Shown: one piece after another, positions 9,149 to 17,176 of the stretch
Layout: each line of letters opens with the position of its first letter
Position numbering within the stretch: position 1 is the stretch's first letter
Origin: CAVZCC01 sp963773765
Lineage (GTDB): Bacteria; Actinomycetota; Acidimicrobiia; Acidimicrobiales; Microtrichaceae
Assembly (NCBI GenBank): GCA_963773765.1
Contig: CAVZCC010000003.1
Location: 292,168-356,167, forward strand
Direction of reading: 5' to 3'
DNA: 64,000 nt
Translations under genes and position numbers: made by a program
Notes under the pieces: generated by a model
Seen by the model: only the letters and a program-made list of their open reading frames with translations
The model's database searches: none
Told to the model about the DNA's origin: nothing

Positions 9149-9189
9149 TGCGTCACTTCTCGGGCCCCAGGCCCCGGAGATGACGCAGA
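9149..9189. terminator. Bidirectional hairpin between mutB and the TetR genes
   Basis: An outer stem of CTGCGTCA pairs with TGACGCAG, and an imperfect GC-rich inner stem closes on GGGCCCCAGG. It sits 20 bases after the mutB stop and 18 bases before the end of the convergent TetR gene, so it can serve both. It has no long T-tract, as is usual in high-GC genomes. Confidence 0.65.
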
Positions 9190-9207
9190 ACCGGGGCCGG
9201 GGTCCGC

Positions 9208-9876
9208 TCAGGGGTTCGGCTCGGTGAAGTGCTCCATCAGCGCCACGAGGCAGAACGGGTACAGGCCCCAGGGCTCGCCGTCGCGCATGACCTCCGCCTC
9301 CACCAGGTCCGGGGAGGTGCGGTACCGAAGGATCATCCCGTAGAAGAGCGAGGTGGTCACCGTGATCAGGTGGTCGATGGTGAAGGGCGCCTTCAGGCGG
9401 CGGCCCGCCCCCTCCAGGTAGCTCTCGTAGAACGGGACGAAGGAGGCCGCCCCGTGCGACAGCAGCCGCTTCACCTCCGGGTCGTCCGCGTAGTTGTAGA
9501 AGCTGAACCGGGCCACCATCTTGGGGTCGTCCTTCAGCCGGTCGAAGGCGAACTGCGACAGGCGGCGCACGATCGACGCGATCGGCTCACCGGGCTGGAT
9601 CTGCGCCAGGACCTCCTGGGTGTCGCGGATGCCGGCCTGCTCCTCCAGCTCCAGGAGGTGGGCGAGCAGGTCCCGCCGGTACTCCTCCTGCGATTCCCAG
9701 ATGTGGTACAGCGCACCCTTGGTGACCCCGGCCCGGACCGCCACATCGGCCACCTTCACGTTGGCCAGCGCGTCCAGGGGCAGCTGCGGCGCCTGGCGGG
9801 GATCGAACTCGGCCACGATGTCAGCGCCGATGCGCAGGTAGTCCTGCCGGCGGTCCTCTGCGGTGGGGCGGGCCAT
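9208..9876 (-). CDS. TetR-family regulator (second of a tandem pair)
   Basis: The 222-residue protein has an N-terminal helix-turn-helix (VKVADVAVRAGVTKGALYHI, about residues 37-56) and a helical ligand-binding C-terminal part. The ATG at 9876 abuts the stop of the upstream paralogue (shared base), so both come from one message. The HTH is almost the same as that of its neighbour (AGVTKGALYHxW), which points to duplication. Position between mutAB and meaB suggests control of acyl-CoA or propionate metabolism; the effector is not known. Confidence 0.88.
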   Translation of the reverse strand: MARPTAEDRRQDYLRIGADIVAEFDPRQAPQLPLDALANVKVADVAVRAGVTKGALYHIWESQEEYRRDLLAHLLELEEQAGIRDTQEVLAQIQPGEPIASIVRRLSQFAFDRLKDDPKMVARFSFYNYADDPEVKRLLSHGAASFVPFYESYLEGAGRRLKAPFTIDHLITVTTSLFYGMILRYRTSPDLVEAEVMRDGEPWGLYPFCLVALMEHFTEPNP

Positions 9877-10622
9877 CAGCCGGCCCTCGTCCCGGTGGGA
9901 CCCTCGGGGCCGTTCGAGCTGCCCGCGTCCGCGGGGACCTCGGTGAACGCATCGAGCAGCGCCTCGGTGGCGACCCCGAACAGGGTCAGCCGCCGGCCGT
10001 CGATCTCCAGTTCCGGAGTCCGGCCGGGGTCGATGCGGTGCTCCAGGCACAGCCCCTGCATCAGGGCGGAGACGGCCACCGCGAAGTCACCCATGTTCAT
10101 GCCGGGCCGGACCCGGCGGCCCATCCGGTCCACCGTCGCCTGGCCCATCACCATGAACTTGTCCAGGGCCTGGCGGAACTCCTGGTCGAGCTCCTCCCGG
10201 AAGTCGTCACCGAGCAGGTAGGCGAAGATGCTGATGCGGGTGAAGAAGGTGGGGTCGTCCTTGAAGCGGTCGAACAGGAAGTTGGCCCACTCGCCCATGG
10301 TGGGGTCGGCGTCGTGGAGCTCGTTCAGGTGCGACGTCAGCTCCGGCACGTTGCTGGACCCGGTCAGCCGGTCCTCCTGCAGCAGGAACTCGAGCAGGTC
10401 GTGCCAGTACGCCTCCTGGGAGTCCCACAGGTGGTACAGCGCCCCCTTGGTGACGCCGGCCCGCTCCGCCACCTCGGCGATGCGGACGTGGGCCAGGGCC
10501 AGGCCGGGATCGGGCGTGGCCGAGGCGCCGCCCTCCGCCACCAGCTCGGCGCCGATGTCCAGGTAGTCCAGACGGCGCTCCGCCTTGGTCCGCCGCGTCA
10601 CGGCCGGGTCCTCGTTGCCCAC
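9876..10622 (-). CDS. TetR-family regulator (first of a tandem pair)
   Basis: This 248-residue TetR protein starts at GTG 10622 and has the HTH VRIAEVAERAGVTKGALYHL near residue 50, then a helical effector domain. It is divergent from meaB with 108 bases between them and is co-transcribed with the paralogue at 9208-9876. Two similar regulators in one operon could form heterodimers or read two ligands; this is inference. No clear palindromic operator is visible in the spacer apart from a short AGGTGACCT at 10686-10694. Confidence 0.88.
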   Translation of the reverse strand: MGNEDPAVTRRTKAERRLDYLDIGAELVAEGGASATPDPGLALAHVRIAEVAERAGVTKGALYHLWDSQEAYWHDLLEFLLQEDRLTGSSNVPELTSHLNELHDADPTMGEWANFLFDRFKDDPTFFTRISIFAYLLGDDFREELDQEFRQALDKFMVMGQATVDRMGRRVRPGMNMGDFAVAVSALMQGLCLEHRIDPGRTPELEIDGRRLTLFGVATEALLDAFTEVPADAGSSNGPEGPTGTRAG

Positions 10623-10730
10623 TCACGATCCACAACCAACTCCTGGTCGTCGACGGGGCTCTCCCGGACCCCGTGCGAACACAATAGGTGACCTCCGTGG
10701 GGTCCAACGCGTGCCGCTAGGGTTCCGCCG

Positions 10731-11726
10731 ATGGCCACGCCGCTCTCCGTCGCCGAGCACGTGGACGGCGTGCTGGCGGGGGACCGCACCGTGCTGGCCC
10801 GCACGATCACGCTGCTGGAGAGCCGGAACCTGGCACACCGCCGCGTGGCCCAGGACGTGCTCCAGGCCCTCCTGCCCCACAGCGGCGGCGCCCACCGCGT
10901 CGGCGTCACCGGGGTGCCGGGCGTGGGCAAGAGCACGTTCATCGACCAGCTGGGCGTGAACCTCACCGCGGCGGGACGGCAGGTGGCGGTGCTGGCGGTG
11001 GATCCGACCAGCTCCCGTTCCGGAGGATCCATCCTGGGCGACAAGACCCGGATGGAGCGCCTGTCGGTGGATCCCGCGGCCTTCATCCGTCCGTCGCCGG
11101 CGGGGGAGACCCTGGGCGGGGTGACGCGGGCCACGCGGGAGACCGTCCTGGTCTGCGAGGCCGCCGGGTTCGACGTGGTGCTGGTGGAGACCGTGGGGGT
11201 GGGCCAGTCGGAGACCGTCGTGGCCGACATGGTCGACTTCTTCCTGGTCCTCATGTTGTCCGGGGCGGGTGACGACCTGCAGGGGATCAAGAAGGGCGTG
11301 CTGGAGCTGGCGGACATGGTGGCGGTCAACAAGGCCGACGGTGACAACGTCACCCGGGCCGAACTGGCGGCCTCGGAGTACCGGTCCGCGCTGCACCTCA
11401 TGTCGCCCGCCTCCCCCACGTGGACCCCGCCGGTGGTGACCTGCTCGGCGCTCACCGACGTCGGGCTCGACACGCTGTGGCACCAGGTGGAGCTCCACCG
11501 GGAGAAGATGTCGGCCTCGGGTGAGCTGCAGGCCCGTCGCCGCCAGCAGCAGGTGCGCTGGATGTGGTCGATGCTCGACGAGCGCCTCCGGGACGACCTG
11601 CGCTCGCAGGCCGGCGTGACCGACCGCCTGGTGGAGCTGACCGAGCAGGTCCAGGACGGACGGCTGACCGCCACCGTCGCGGTGGACCAGGTCTGGGACC
11701 TGTACCTGTCGCTGCGCACCACCTGA
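10731..11726 (+). CDS. meaB: Methylmalonyl-CoA mutase-associated GTPase MeaB
   Basis: A G3E P-loop GTPase of 331 residues that protects methylmalonyl-CoA mutase and gates its cofactor. Walker A is GVPGVGKST (residues 61-69); the switch regions and base-recognition motif are seen as DPTSSRSGGSILGDKTRM, ETVGVGQSE and NKAD. Length is typical. Co-location with mutAB confirms the assignment. It is divergently transcribed from the two TetR genes, which may control it. Confidence 0.96.
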   Translation: MATPLSVAEHVDGVLAGDRTVLARTITLLESRNLAHRRVAQDVLQALLPHSGGAHRVGVTGVPGVGKSTFIDQLGVNLTAAGRQVAVLAVDPTSSRSGGSILGDKTRMERLSVDPAAFIRPSPAGETLGGVTRATRETVLVCEAAGFDVVLVETVGVGQSETVVADMVDFFLVLMLSGAGDDLQGIKKGVLELADMVAVNKADGDNVTRAELAASEYRSALHLMSPASPTWTPPVVTCSALTDVGLDTLWHQVELHREKMSASGELQARRRQQQVRWMWSMLDERLRDDLRSQAGVTDRLVELTEQVQDGRLTATVAVDQVWDLYLSLRTT

Positions 11727-11790
11727 GCGGCGGCCCGGGAACCCACCCGGCACGGGAAATGGCCCCGTCGGACTTGTCCCCGGGGACCGG

Positions 11791-12543
11791 ATGCGGTTCC
11801 CTGAGCTGGTGGCGATTCGGCGGCTGGGGGCCGGCGTGGTGGCCGCCTGTCTGGTCGTCGTCGCGGCGTCGATCGGGGTGGCCCGGTGGTTGGTGGACGC
11901 GCGCGTCCCCGATTCGTTCCCCGTGGCGTCGGTCGAGGGCGCCCAACTGGAGCGCCGACCCACACTGGACCCGGGCCTGGCGGCCAGCGTGCAGGAGTCC
12001 GTGGTCCGGGTCGAGGCGACCGGGTGCGGCGAGCGGCGCCAGGGCAGCGCCACGCTCGTGGAAGCGTCGGGCCGCCTCCGCGCCGTGACCAACCAGCACG
12101 TGGTGGCGGGGGCCCGGGTGGCCTCGTTCCTGGACCCGGGAGGGACCGAGCACTCCGTGGACGTCCGCAGCCGGGTCCTGGAGCGTGACGCGGCCCGGCT
12201 GGACGCAGCGGAGCTGTCCGATGCCGGGGTGCCGGCACTGCCGGTGGGCCCCCAGCCCGTCGTGGGCAGCGGCGTGGTGGTGGCCGGGTACCCGGGCGGG
12301 CAGTTCCGGGCGGAGGCGGGGCGGGTGGTGGCGGTGGACCGTCGTCACGGCTACGGCGGCACCGTCGACATGCTGATCGTGGACGTGGAGGCCATCCCCG
12401 GCATCTCCGGTGGTGTGGTGGTGGACGGCGAGGGCCGTGCCGTCGCGCTGGTGGCGGCCCGTGACCCCGCCACCGGCCACACGGTGGCGTATCCGATCGA
12501 CCAGGTGCTGGGCGCCACCGGCCCCGGCGCCCCCGGCTGCTGA
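11791..12543 (+). CDS. Membrane-anchored trypsin-like serine protease
   Basis: One N-terminal helix (about residues 12-32) is followed by a chymotrypsin-fold domain outside the membrane. The likely triad is H103 in TNQHVV, D138 in ARLDAAEL and S206 in PGISGGVV. The active-site motif is GISGG, not the usual G(N/D)SGG, and no PDZ domain follows, so it resembles small MarP/HtrA-like peptidases lacking regulatory domains. It begins 64 bases after meaB. Substrate unknown; the family call is good, activity is inferred. Confidence 0.8.
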   Translation: MRFPELVAIRRLGAGVVAACLVVVAASIGVARWLVDARVPDSFPVASVEGAQLERRPTLDPGLAASVQESVVRVEATGCGERRQGSATLVEASGRLRAVTNQHVVAGARVASFLDPGGTEHSVDVRSRVLERDAARLDAAELSDAGVPALPVGPQPVVGSGVVVAGYPGGQFRAEAGRVVAVDRRHGYGGTVDMLIVDVEAIPGISGGVVVDGEGRAVALVAARDPATGHTVAYPIDQVLGATGPGAPGC

Positions 12544-12570
12544 CCCCGGGGCGACCGCTCGCGACGGTGC

Positions 12571-12738
12571 GTGCCAGCGCCCGCGCCCATCGTGCTCGCG
12601 GTGCTGCAACTGGTCGCGGTCGGGGTCCTCGCCGGTACCCGGGCCGGCAGCTCACGGTTCGGCGCCCTCGCCTATTCGGCCGCGGCCACCGTGATCGGCC
12701 TGTCCATCGTGGCGATGGAGCTGGTCATCCACCACTGA
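12571..12738 (+). CDS. Small two-helix membrane protein (55 aa)
   Basis: From GTG 12571 to TGA 12736-12738 runs a 55-residue frame with two hydrophobic stretches (about residues 6-23 and 31-51) split by a short loop with Arg and Ser, and ending Ile-His-His. It sits 27 bases after the protease gene on the same strand. Composition is that of a real membrane protein. No family is recognised. Confidence 0.5.
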   Translation: MPAPAPIVLAVLQLVAVGVLAGTRAGSSRFGALAYSAAATVIGLSIVAMELVIHH

Positions 12739-12758
12739 GCCCCCGCCGGGCCCGGTGG

Positions 12759-12923
12759 TCAGATGTCCTCGTCGCCGAACTCGATGCGGCGGAACTCCTC
12801 GTCGGTGAGGCGGTCCTCCGGGGCCTCGGTCGCCTCGTCGGCGTGGCGGCGGCCCTGGATGGTCAGGAAGGCGACGACCACCAGCACGGCGGCGATGAAG
12901 AAGAGGATCAGTCCCTGGAACAT
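12759..12923 (-). CDS. Small single-helix membrane protein (54 aa)
   Basis: On the minus strand, ATG 12923 to TGA 12759 encodes an N-terminal membrane helix (MFQGLILFFIAAVLVVVAF) followed by a charged, mainly acidic cytoplasmic tail ending EFGDEDI. It is convergent with the 55-residue protein and 41 bases downstream of the bis-heme membrane gene on the same strand, so it may be a small subunit of that operon. Function unknown. Confidence 0.55.
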   Translation of the reverse strand: MFQGLILFFIAAVLVVVAFLTIQGRRHADEATEAPEDRLTDEEFRRIEFGDEDI

Positions 12924-12964
12924 CGCCCCATCGGATCACAGCCGGGCACCGGCTGCAGGGAGGG

Positions 12965-13531
12965 TCAGCCCGCCAGCACGCGGTGGCGGCGCCGGGCCAG
13001 GCGGGCCCGGGCCCCGGGAGCCACCGACTGGCCGATGCGCAGCAGCAGCAGGGCCAGCACCGACGCCACGACCAGGAGCACCGTGCCGGCCACGGCCGGC
13101 ACCCCCAGGTCGGTTCCGGCGGTGACGGCGTGCATGGTGGCTGCCCAGAACCCCACGAAGGCGGACAGGTGCACCGTCCGCCACGCCCGCGTGGGGAGGT
13201 GGCGACGGAACAGGGACGTGAGCTCGACCGCCGCGAACAGGTAGAGGGCGCCGACTCCCCAGGCCACCGCACCGGGCCGCCATGACGAGGCGAAGGGCAC
13301 CGCCACGTCGGACAGGCCGAAGTCGAGGTAGGAGTCGGCCACCAGGCTGGCCAGGTGGAGCGCGATGGCCACCACCGTCAGGCCGCCGAGCCACGCGTGC
13401 AGGTCGCGGGCCCGGCGCACGGGCACCAGCCCGGTGGACATGCCGAGGCCGGCCAGGACGCTGCCCGCGCCGAAGGCCCAGGCGGCCAGGCCGCTGACCC
13501 GGATGACGTACCACCACACCTCGGTGCTCAT
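12965..13531 (-). CDS. Ferric-reductase-like transmembrane protein (second copy)
   Basis: This 188-residue paralogue of the protein at 4326-4910 keeps the same opening (WW..xRVSG), the LVADSY block, the HAVTAGTD block and all four candidate heme ligands: H45/H59 and H121/H134, with spacings identical to the first copy. It therefore should carry two b hemes across the membrane. Its upstream neighbour encodes a small exported protein with an SGAT motif, and its downstream neighbour a tiny membrane protein, so this looks like a second electron-transfer unit served by the same ApbE. Confidence 0.82.
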   Translation of the reverse strand: MSTEVWWYVIRVSGLAAWAFGAGSVLAGLGMSTGLVPVRRARDLHAWLGGLTVVAIALHLASLVADSYLDFGLSDVAVPFASSWRPGAVAWGVGALYLFAAVELTSLFRRHLPTRAWRTVHLSAFVGFWAATMHAVTAGTDLGVPAVAGTVLLVVASVLALLLLRIGQSVAPGARARLARRRHRVLAG

Positions 13532-13546
13532 CGTCGCTCCTCCTGC

Positions 13547-13924
13547 TCAGCTGGCCGACGACGTGGTGTTGCCGGTCGAGCTGCTCGACGAGCCGGCGGT
13601 GGCGCCGTCGGTGCTCCAGGTCGCACCGGAGGTGTCCACGGTCGTGGTGGTCGTCGACGACGTGGTCGAGCTCCCCGGGACGGTCGTGGCGGCGGGTGAG
13701 GTCACGTTCGTGACCGTGGCGTCGCCGGAGCCGTCGGTGGTCGCGGTGGAGCGGACCTCCTGGACGACCAGGGCTGCGGTCCCGGCCCCGGCGAAGCAGG
13801 CGACGGCGGCGGTGGCGGCGGCCGCGGTCCTGCGGGCCCGGCTCACGGGCCGTTGGTGGCTCCCGGCCCCGGAGCGCTCGCGGGCGGCGGAGCGGGTCCG
13901 GGTGACGGGGGGCGTGTCATCCAT
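13547..13924 (-). CDS. Exported Ser/Thr-rich protein with SGAT motif
   Basis: The protein has a basic N-terminus, one hydrophobic segment (about residues 33-54) and a 70-residue tail made almost only of Ser, Thr, Gly, Ala and Asp. Within the tail, residues 97-104 read DTSGATWS, which fits the motif around the Ser/Thr that ApbE flavinylates ([ST]GA[ST]x[ST]); a second near-match, DGATAGS, follows. No FMN_bind fold is present, so this could be coincidence in a low-complexity tail. It is 15 bases upstream of the bis-heme membrane gene on the same strand. Confidence 0.65.
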   Translation of the reverse strand: MDDTPPVTRTRSAARERSGAGSHQRPVSRARRTAAAATAAVACFAGAGTAALVVQEVRSTATTDGSGDATVTNVTSPAATTVPGSSTTSSTTTTTVDTSGATWSTDGATAGSSSSSTGNTTSSAS

Positions 13925-14059
13925 CGGGGACCTCCTCGATCCGACGGACCGGCGCGGTGCTGATCCGATGGCTCCAGCATCGGGGACGCATCCCAGAGGC
14001 CCGCGAGAGGGAGTTGAGAGTCAGGCAAGAACCCGTCGGGGACGGTGACCGGACTCGTG

Positions 14060-15757
14060 TCAGTCGGTGCCGCGCAGCAGGCGACCGGCGAGCGCGCCGG
14101 TGTGCTCGCCCGCCTCCATGAAGGGCACGCCGTTGATGATCGTGTGGTCGATCCCGTCGGCCCGCTGGATGAACCGGGGCACGCCGCCGGGGAAGTCGTG
14201 GACGATCTCCGGGACCGGCAGCGAGAGGCCTTCCAGGTCGATCACGTTCAGGTCCGCATGGGCGCCCTCACGGACCACGCCCCGGTCCCGGTAGCCCACG
14301 AAGTCGGCGGTGTCGGAGGTGAGGCGACGGACGCCCTCCTCCAGGCTGAGCACCTGGCGGTCCCGCACCCAGTGGGCCAGGAGGTAGGTGGGCTGGCTGG
14401 CGTCCATGATCTGGGTGGCGTGGGCGCCGGCGTCGGCCAGGCCCATGATGGTGACCGGTGACGTGACCAGTTCCTCGATCGCAGCCTCGTCCTGGTTCAT
14501 GACCGGCCAGTTGACCAACGACCGGCCGTCGGAGGCGTCGAGGCCGTCGATGTAGGCCTCGATCGGGCTGGTCCCGGCCCGGCGGGCGACGGCGGCCAGC
14601 GAGTCCGACTCGTCGTAGTCGTAGCGGGCCGGTTCGTCGGCGGGCATGGGGAACATCCGGGTGAAGGGCTCCTCCGGCTTGTCGGCGCCCTCCTCCACCA
14701 GGCGTCGGCGCACCTCGGGGTCGCGGAGGGCGGCGAGCTTGTCCGCCAGGGGGGCGGACCGGTACGGCTGGAACGACGGCAGGTCGTCCAGCAGCGAGTT
14801 GGCGTCCAGGCTGAACAGGACGCCGACGCTGCGCGGCGTGATCTGGGGACGGAGCCTGGCCCCGGTCCGGTTGGCCTCCTCCGCCAGCTCCAGCACCCGG
14901 CGGTAGTGCTCTCCCAGGGAGCTGATCTGCTGCAGGTTGAAGCTGAACGGCCGTCCCAGCACCCGGGAGATCTCCGCCATCCAGGCCAGCTCCTCGTCGA
15001 CCCGGTCGCCGGGCTGGTTCTCCAGGTTGTAGCGGGGGGCGCTCTCCAGCACGCCCCGGCCCAGGCGGGCCAGGGGCTCGGCCACGGCGAAGAACTCCTC
15101 GGGCCTGCTCCAGGTGCCCGGCACGTTGCGCCCGTCGGGGACCCGGTGGAAGAGGCTGCGGGAGATGGAGTAGCCGAGCGCACCGGCCTCCATCGACTGC
15201 TCCACCAGTGCTGCCATCTCGCCCAGCTGCTCCGGGGTGGCGACGAAGTCCGGTTCGCACGCGGCGTCGCCGGCGACGTAGAGCCGGAGCGCGACGTCGC
15301 CCACGTAGCCCCCGGCGTTCAGCCCCCGCGGCATCCGGTCGAGTGCGTCCAGGTAGCCGCCGTAGTCCTCCCAGTCCCAGGGGAGTCCCTCCAGGATGCA
15401 GGAGGCCGGGATGTCCTCCACCGACTCCATGGCGGTGGCCAGCACCTCGGCCTGTCCGGGCCGCACGGGTGCGAACGTCATGCCGCAGTTGCCCATCACC
15501 ACCGAAGTGACCCCGTGCCAGCAGGAGGAGGACATGATCGGGTCCCATCCGACCTGGGCGTCGAGGTGGGAGTGCAGGTCCACGAACCCGGGGGTGACGA
15601 TGCGCCCGTCGGCGTCGATCACCCGGCCGGCGCCACCGGCGTCGACGGAGCCGACCGCGGTGATCCGGTCGCCGTCGACGCCCACGTCGGCCCGGCGGGC
15701 CGGTGCCCCCGTGCCGTCCACGACGGTGCCCCCCGTGATGACCAGATCGTGCGCCAT
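14060..15757 (-). CDS. N-acyl-D-amino-acid deacylase-like amidohydrolase
   Basis: This 565-residue protein of the D-aminoacylase branch of the amidohydrolase superfamily shows the N-terminal beta domain (ITGGTVVDGTGAPAR), the HxH metal site in DLHSHLDAQ, the zinc-bridging Cys in MGNCGMTFAP, and a late Asp in GLADAGAHAT. These enzymes hydrolyse N-acyl-D-amino acids or related amides; related Acidimicrobiia-type proteins are abundant and their true substrates are mostly untested. ATG at 15757. It stands alone, convergent to nothing close and 135 bases from the SGAT protein gene. Confidence 0.85.
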   Translation of the reverse strand: MAHDLVITGGTVVDGTGAPARRADVGVDGDRITAVGSVDAGGAGRVIDADGRIVTPGFVDLHSHLDAQVGWDPIMSSSCWHGVTSVVMGNCGMTFAPVRPGQAEVLATAMESVEDIPASCILEGLPWDWEDYGGYLDALDRMPRGLNAGGYVGDVALRLYVAGDAACEPDFVATPEQLGEMAALVEQSMEAGALGYSISRSLFHRVPDGRNVPGTWSRPEEFFAVAEPLARLGRGVLESAPRYNLENQPGDRVDEELAWMAEISRVLGRPFSFNLQQISSLGEHYRRVLELAEEANRTGARLRPQITPRSVGVLFSLDANSLLDDLPSFQPYRSAPLADKLAALRDPEVRRRLVEEGADKPEEPFTRMFPMPADEPARYDYDESDSLAAVARRAGTSPIEAYIDGLDASDGRSLVNWPVMNQDEAAIEELVTSPVTIMGLADAGAHATQIMDASQPTYLLAHWVRDRQVLSLEEGVRRLTSDTADFVGYRDRGVVREGAHADLNVIDLEGLSLPVPEIVHDFPGGVPRFIQRADGIDHTIINGVPFMEAGEHTGALAGRLLRGTD

Positions 15758-15931
15758 GGCGTCCCCCGATGCTCGTGCGTGGACGAAGTATGTCGCGACG
15801 GGCGATCCGGCGGGCCCGAACCCACCGGACGTGGGGGCCGGCCGACGGCCCGACCGGCCCTGGCCGGTCCGGTGCTCAACCGGCGGGGCAGGGGATCCGA
15901 TAGGAGGTGCAGAGGAGAAGGGAGGGCCGGC

Positions 15932-16369
15932 GTGGCCGACCCGGACACGGTTCCGCGGACCGGAGCGACCAACGGCTCCCGGCAACGACGTCCGCCTTGG
16001 CGCGCACTGGCCATCGGCCTCGTGGTCGTCGCTCTCGCTGCTGCAGCAGCGGGGGTCCTCCGGGGTCGCCTCGGCACCCCTGGCGCAGAGGTCCTGACCC
16101 AGCGCTCCGACCCCCAGGGGGCGCTGGACTGCCGAGCCCACCCGGTGCTGCGACGTGCTGGGCCCGACACCCTCGTCACCCTGTCGGTGCCGGTCGACGA
16201 GGGTGGGGAGCTGGCGGTGCGACACGTCGACCGTGCGGGTTCCGCCGCGTCGCTGACGTTCGGCTGGGCCGGCGGCGATGCGTTCCACACCCTGGTGGCG
16301 GAGTGCTACCGGGTGACGGTGCGCGTCGACGGCCGTGTCACCTCTGCTCGAGGCTCGTTCGAACGCTGA
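15932..16369 (+). CDS. Single-pass membrane protein, unknown
   Basis: A 145-residue protein begins at GTG 15932, preceded by a good purine-rich site (GGAGGG about 5 bases upstream). A short basic cytoplasmic part is followed by one helix (about residues 27-45) and an extracytoplasmic beta-rich domain with two Cys residues that could pair. The family is not recognised. Transcribed divergently from the amidohydrolase. Confidence 0.6.
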   Translation: MADPDTVPRTGATNGSRQRRPPWRALAIGLVVVALAAAAAGVLRGRLGTPGAEVLTQRSDPQGALDCRAHPVLRRAGPDTLVTLSVPVDEGGELAVRHVDRAGSAASLTFGWAGGDAFHTLVAECYRVTVRVDGRVTSARGSFER

Positions 16370-16517
16370 GCCGGTCGCACGGCGGCGACCACCCGTTGCC
16401 CCTTGTCCGGCGGTCCGGTGGGTTGTCCGAGAACGAACTGCCCTGGGACGTTGATCGAGGCGATCCCTCGAGCCCACACGGGACCACCGACCCACCGGTA
16501 CCCCGAAAACCAGGAAA

Positions 16518-16538
16518 CCCGGACCCTGAGGGTCCGGG
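16518..16538 (-). terminator. Terminator of the tRNA-Leu gene
   Basis: A perfect hairpin, CCCGGACCC-TGA-GGGTCCGGG, lies 30 bases past the 3' end of the tRNA. Read on the minus strand it is followed by TTTCCTGGTTTT, a modest T-rich tail. Confidence 0.7.
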
Positions 16539-16568
16539 CGTCGAGGAGGTCCCGTGACATCACGATCG

Positions 16569-16652
<84 letters not shown>

Positions 16653-16730
16653 GAGTGGAGGACGCATCGTAGCGCGACCCCTGCCGGAGACCCCAAGGCG
16701 AATGGCCGGGGACCGGTCGGCGCCGTCGGG

Positions 16731-17036
16731 TCAGGACCCGACGGCGGTGACCACGGTGTAGGACTCGACCGCCGGGGCCGGGGCGTCCGGGTCACCACCG
16801 CGGCCGCCGTGGGCGGCCCGGAAGGCGTCGGAGGTGCGCCAGGCGGTGAAGTCGTCCTCGGTCTCGAACTCCATCGTGGCCAGGTAGGGGTCACCGTCCC
16901 GGTTGGGGCGCAGCAGGGTGGATCGGACCAGGCCGGCCACGTCGCCCAGTGTGGCCTCCATGTTGGAGCTGAAGTGCTGTTCGAACATCGGCGCCCGCTC
17001 GGCCTCGACCTGGATCCGGTTCATCACGACGTACAT
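16731..17036 (-). CDS. IsdG/HmoA-like heme-degrading monooxygenase
   Basis: A 101-residue single-domain ABM-fold protein opening MYVVMNRIQVEAERAPMFE. The three residues needed for heme degradation in IsdG-type enzymes are present at N6, W66 and H76, the numbering used for Staphylococcus aureus IsdI, and the FTAWRTSDAFRAAH block is typical. It likely opens heme oxidatively and frees iron. Other ABM proteins (quinol oxygenases) share the fold, but the intact triad favours heme. It is divergent from fhaA. Confidence 0.75.
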   Translation of the reverse strand: MYVVMNRIQVEAERAPMFEQHFSSNMEATLGDVAGLVRSTLLRPNRDGDPYLATMEFETEDDFTAWRTSDAFRAAHGGRGGDPDAPAPAVESYTVVTAVGS

Positions 17037-17176
17037 CTGGTGTCCTTCTGTGCGGTCCGCCGACCGGGAGGTCCGTCATCGGGGAGGGTTGCCACACCCC
17101 GGAGGGTAGCGACCGTCGCGCACCGAGGCCGGGCGCCGTCCGGGCCACCGGCCCGCTCATCGCTATCGTGGTGCCG

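Noticed and set aside
11791..12543. HtrA/DegP-type protease
   Set aside because: There is no PDZ domain and the Ser motif is GISGG; a short trypsin-like peptidase is the better call.
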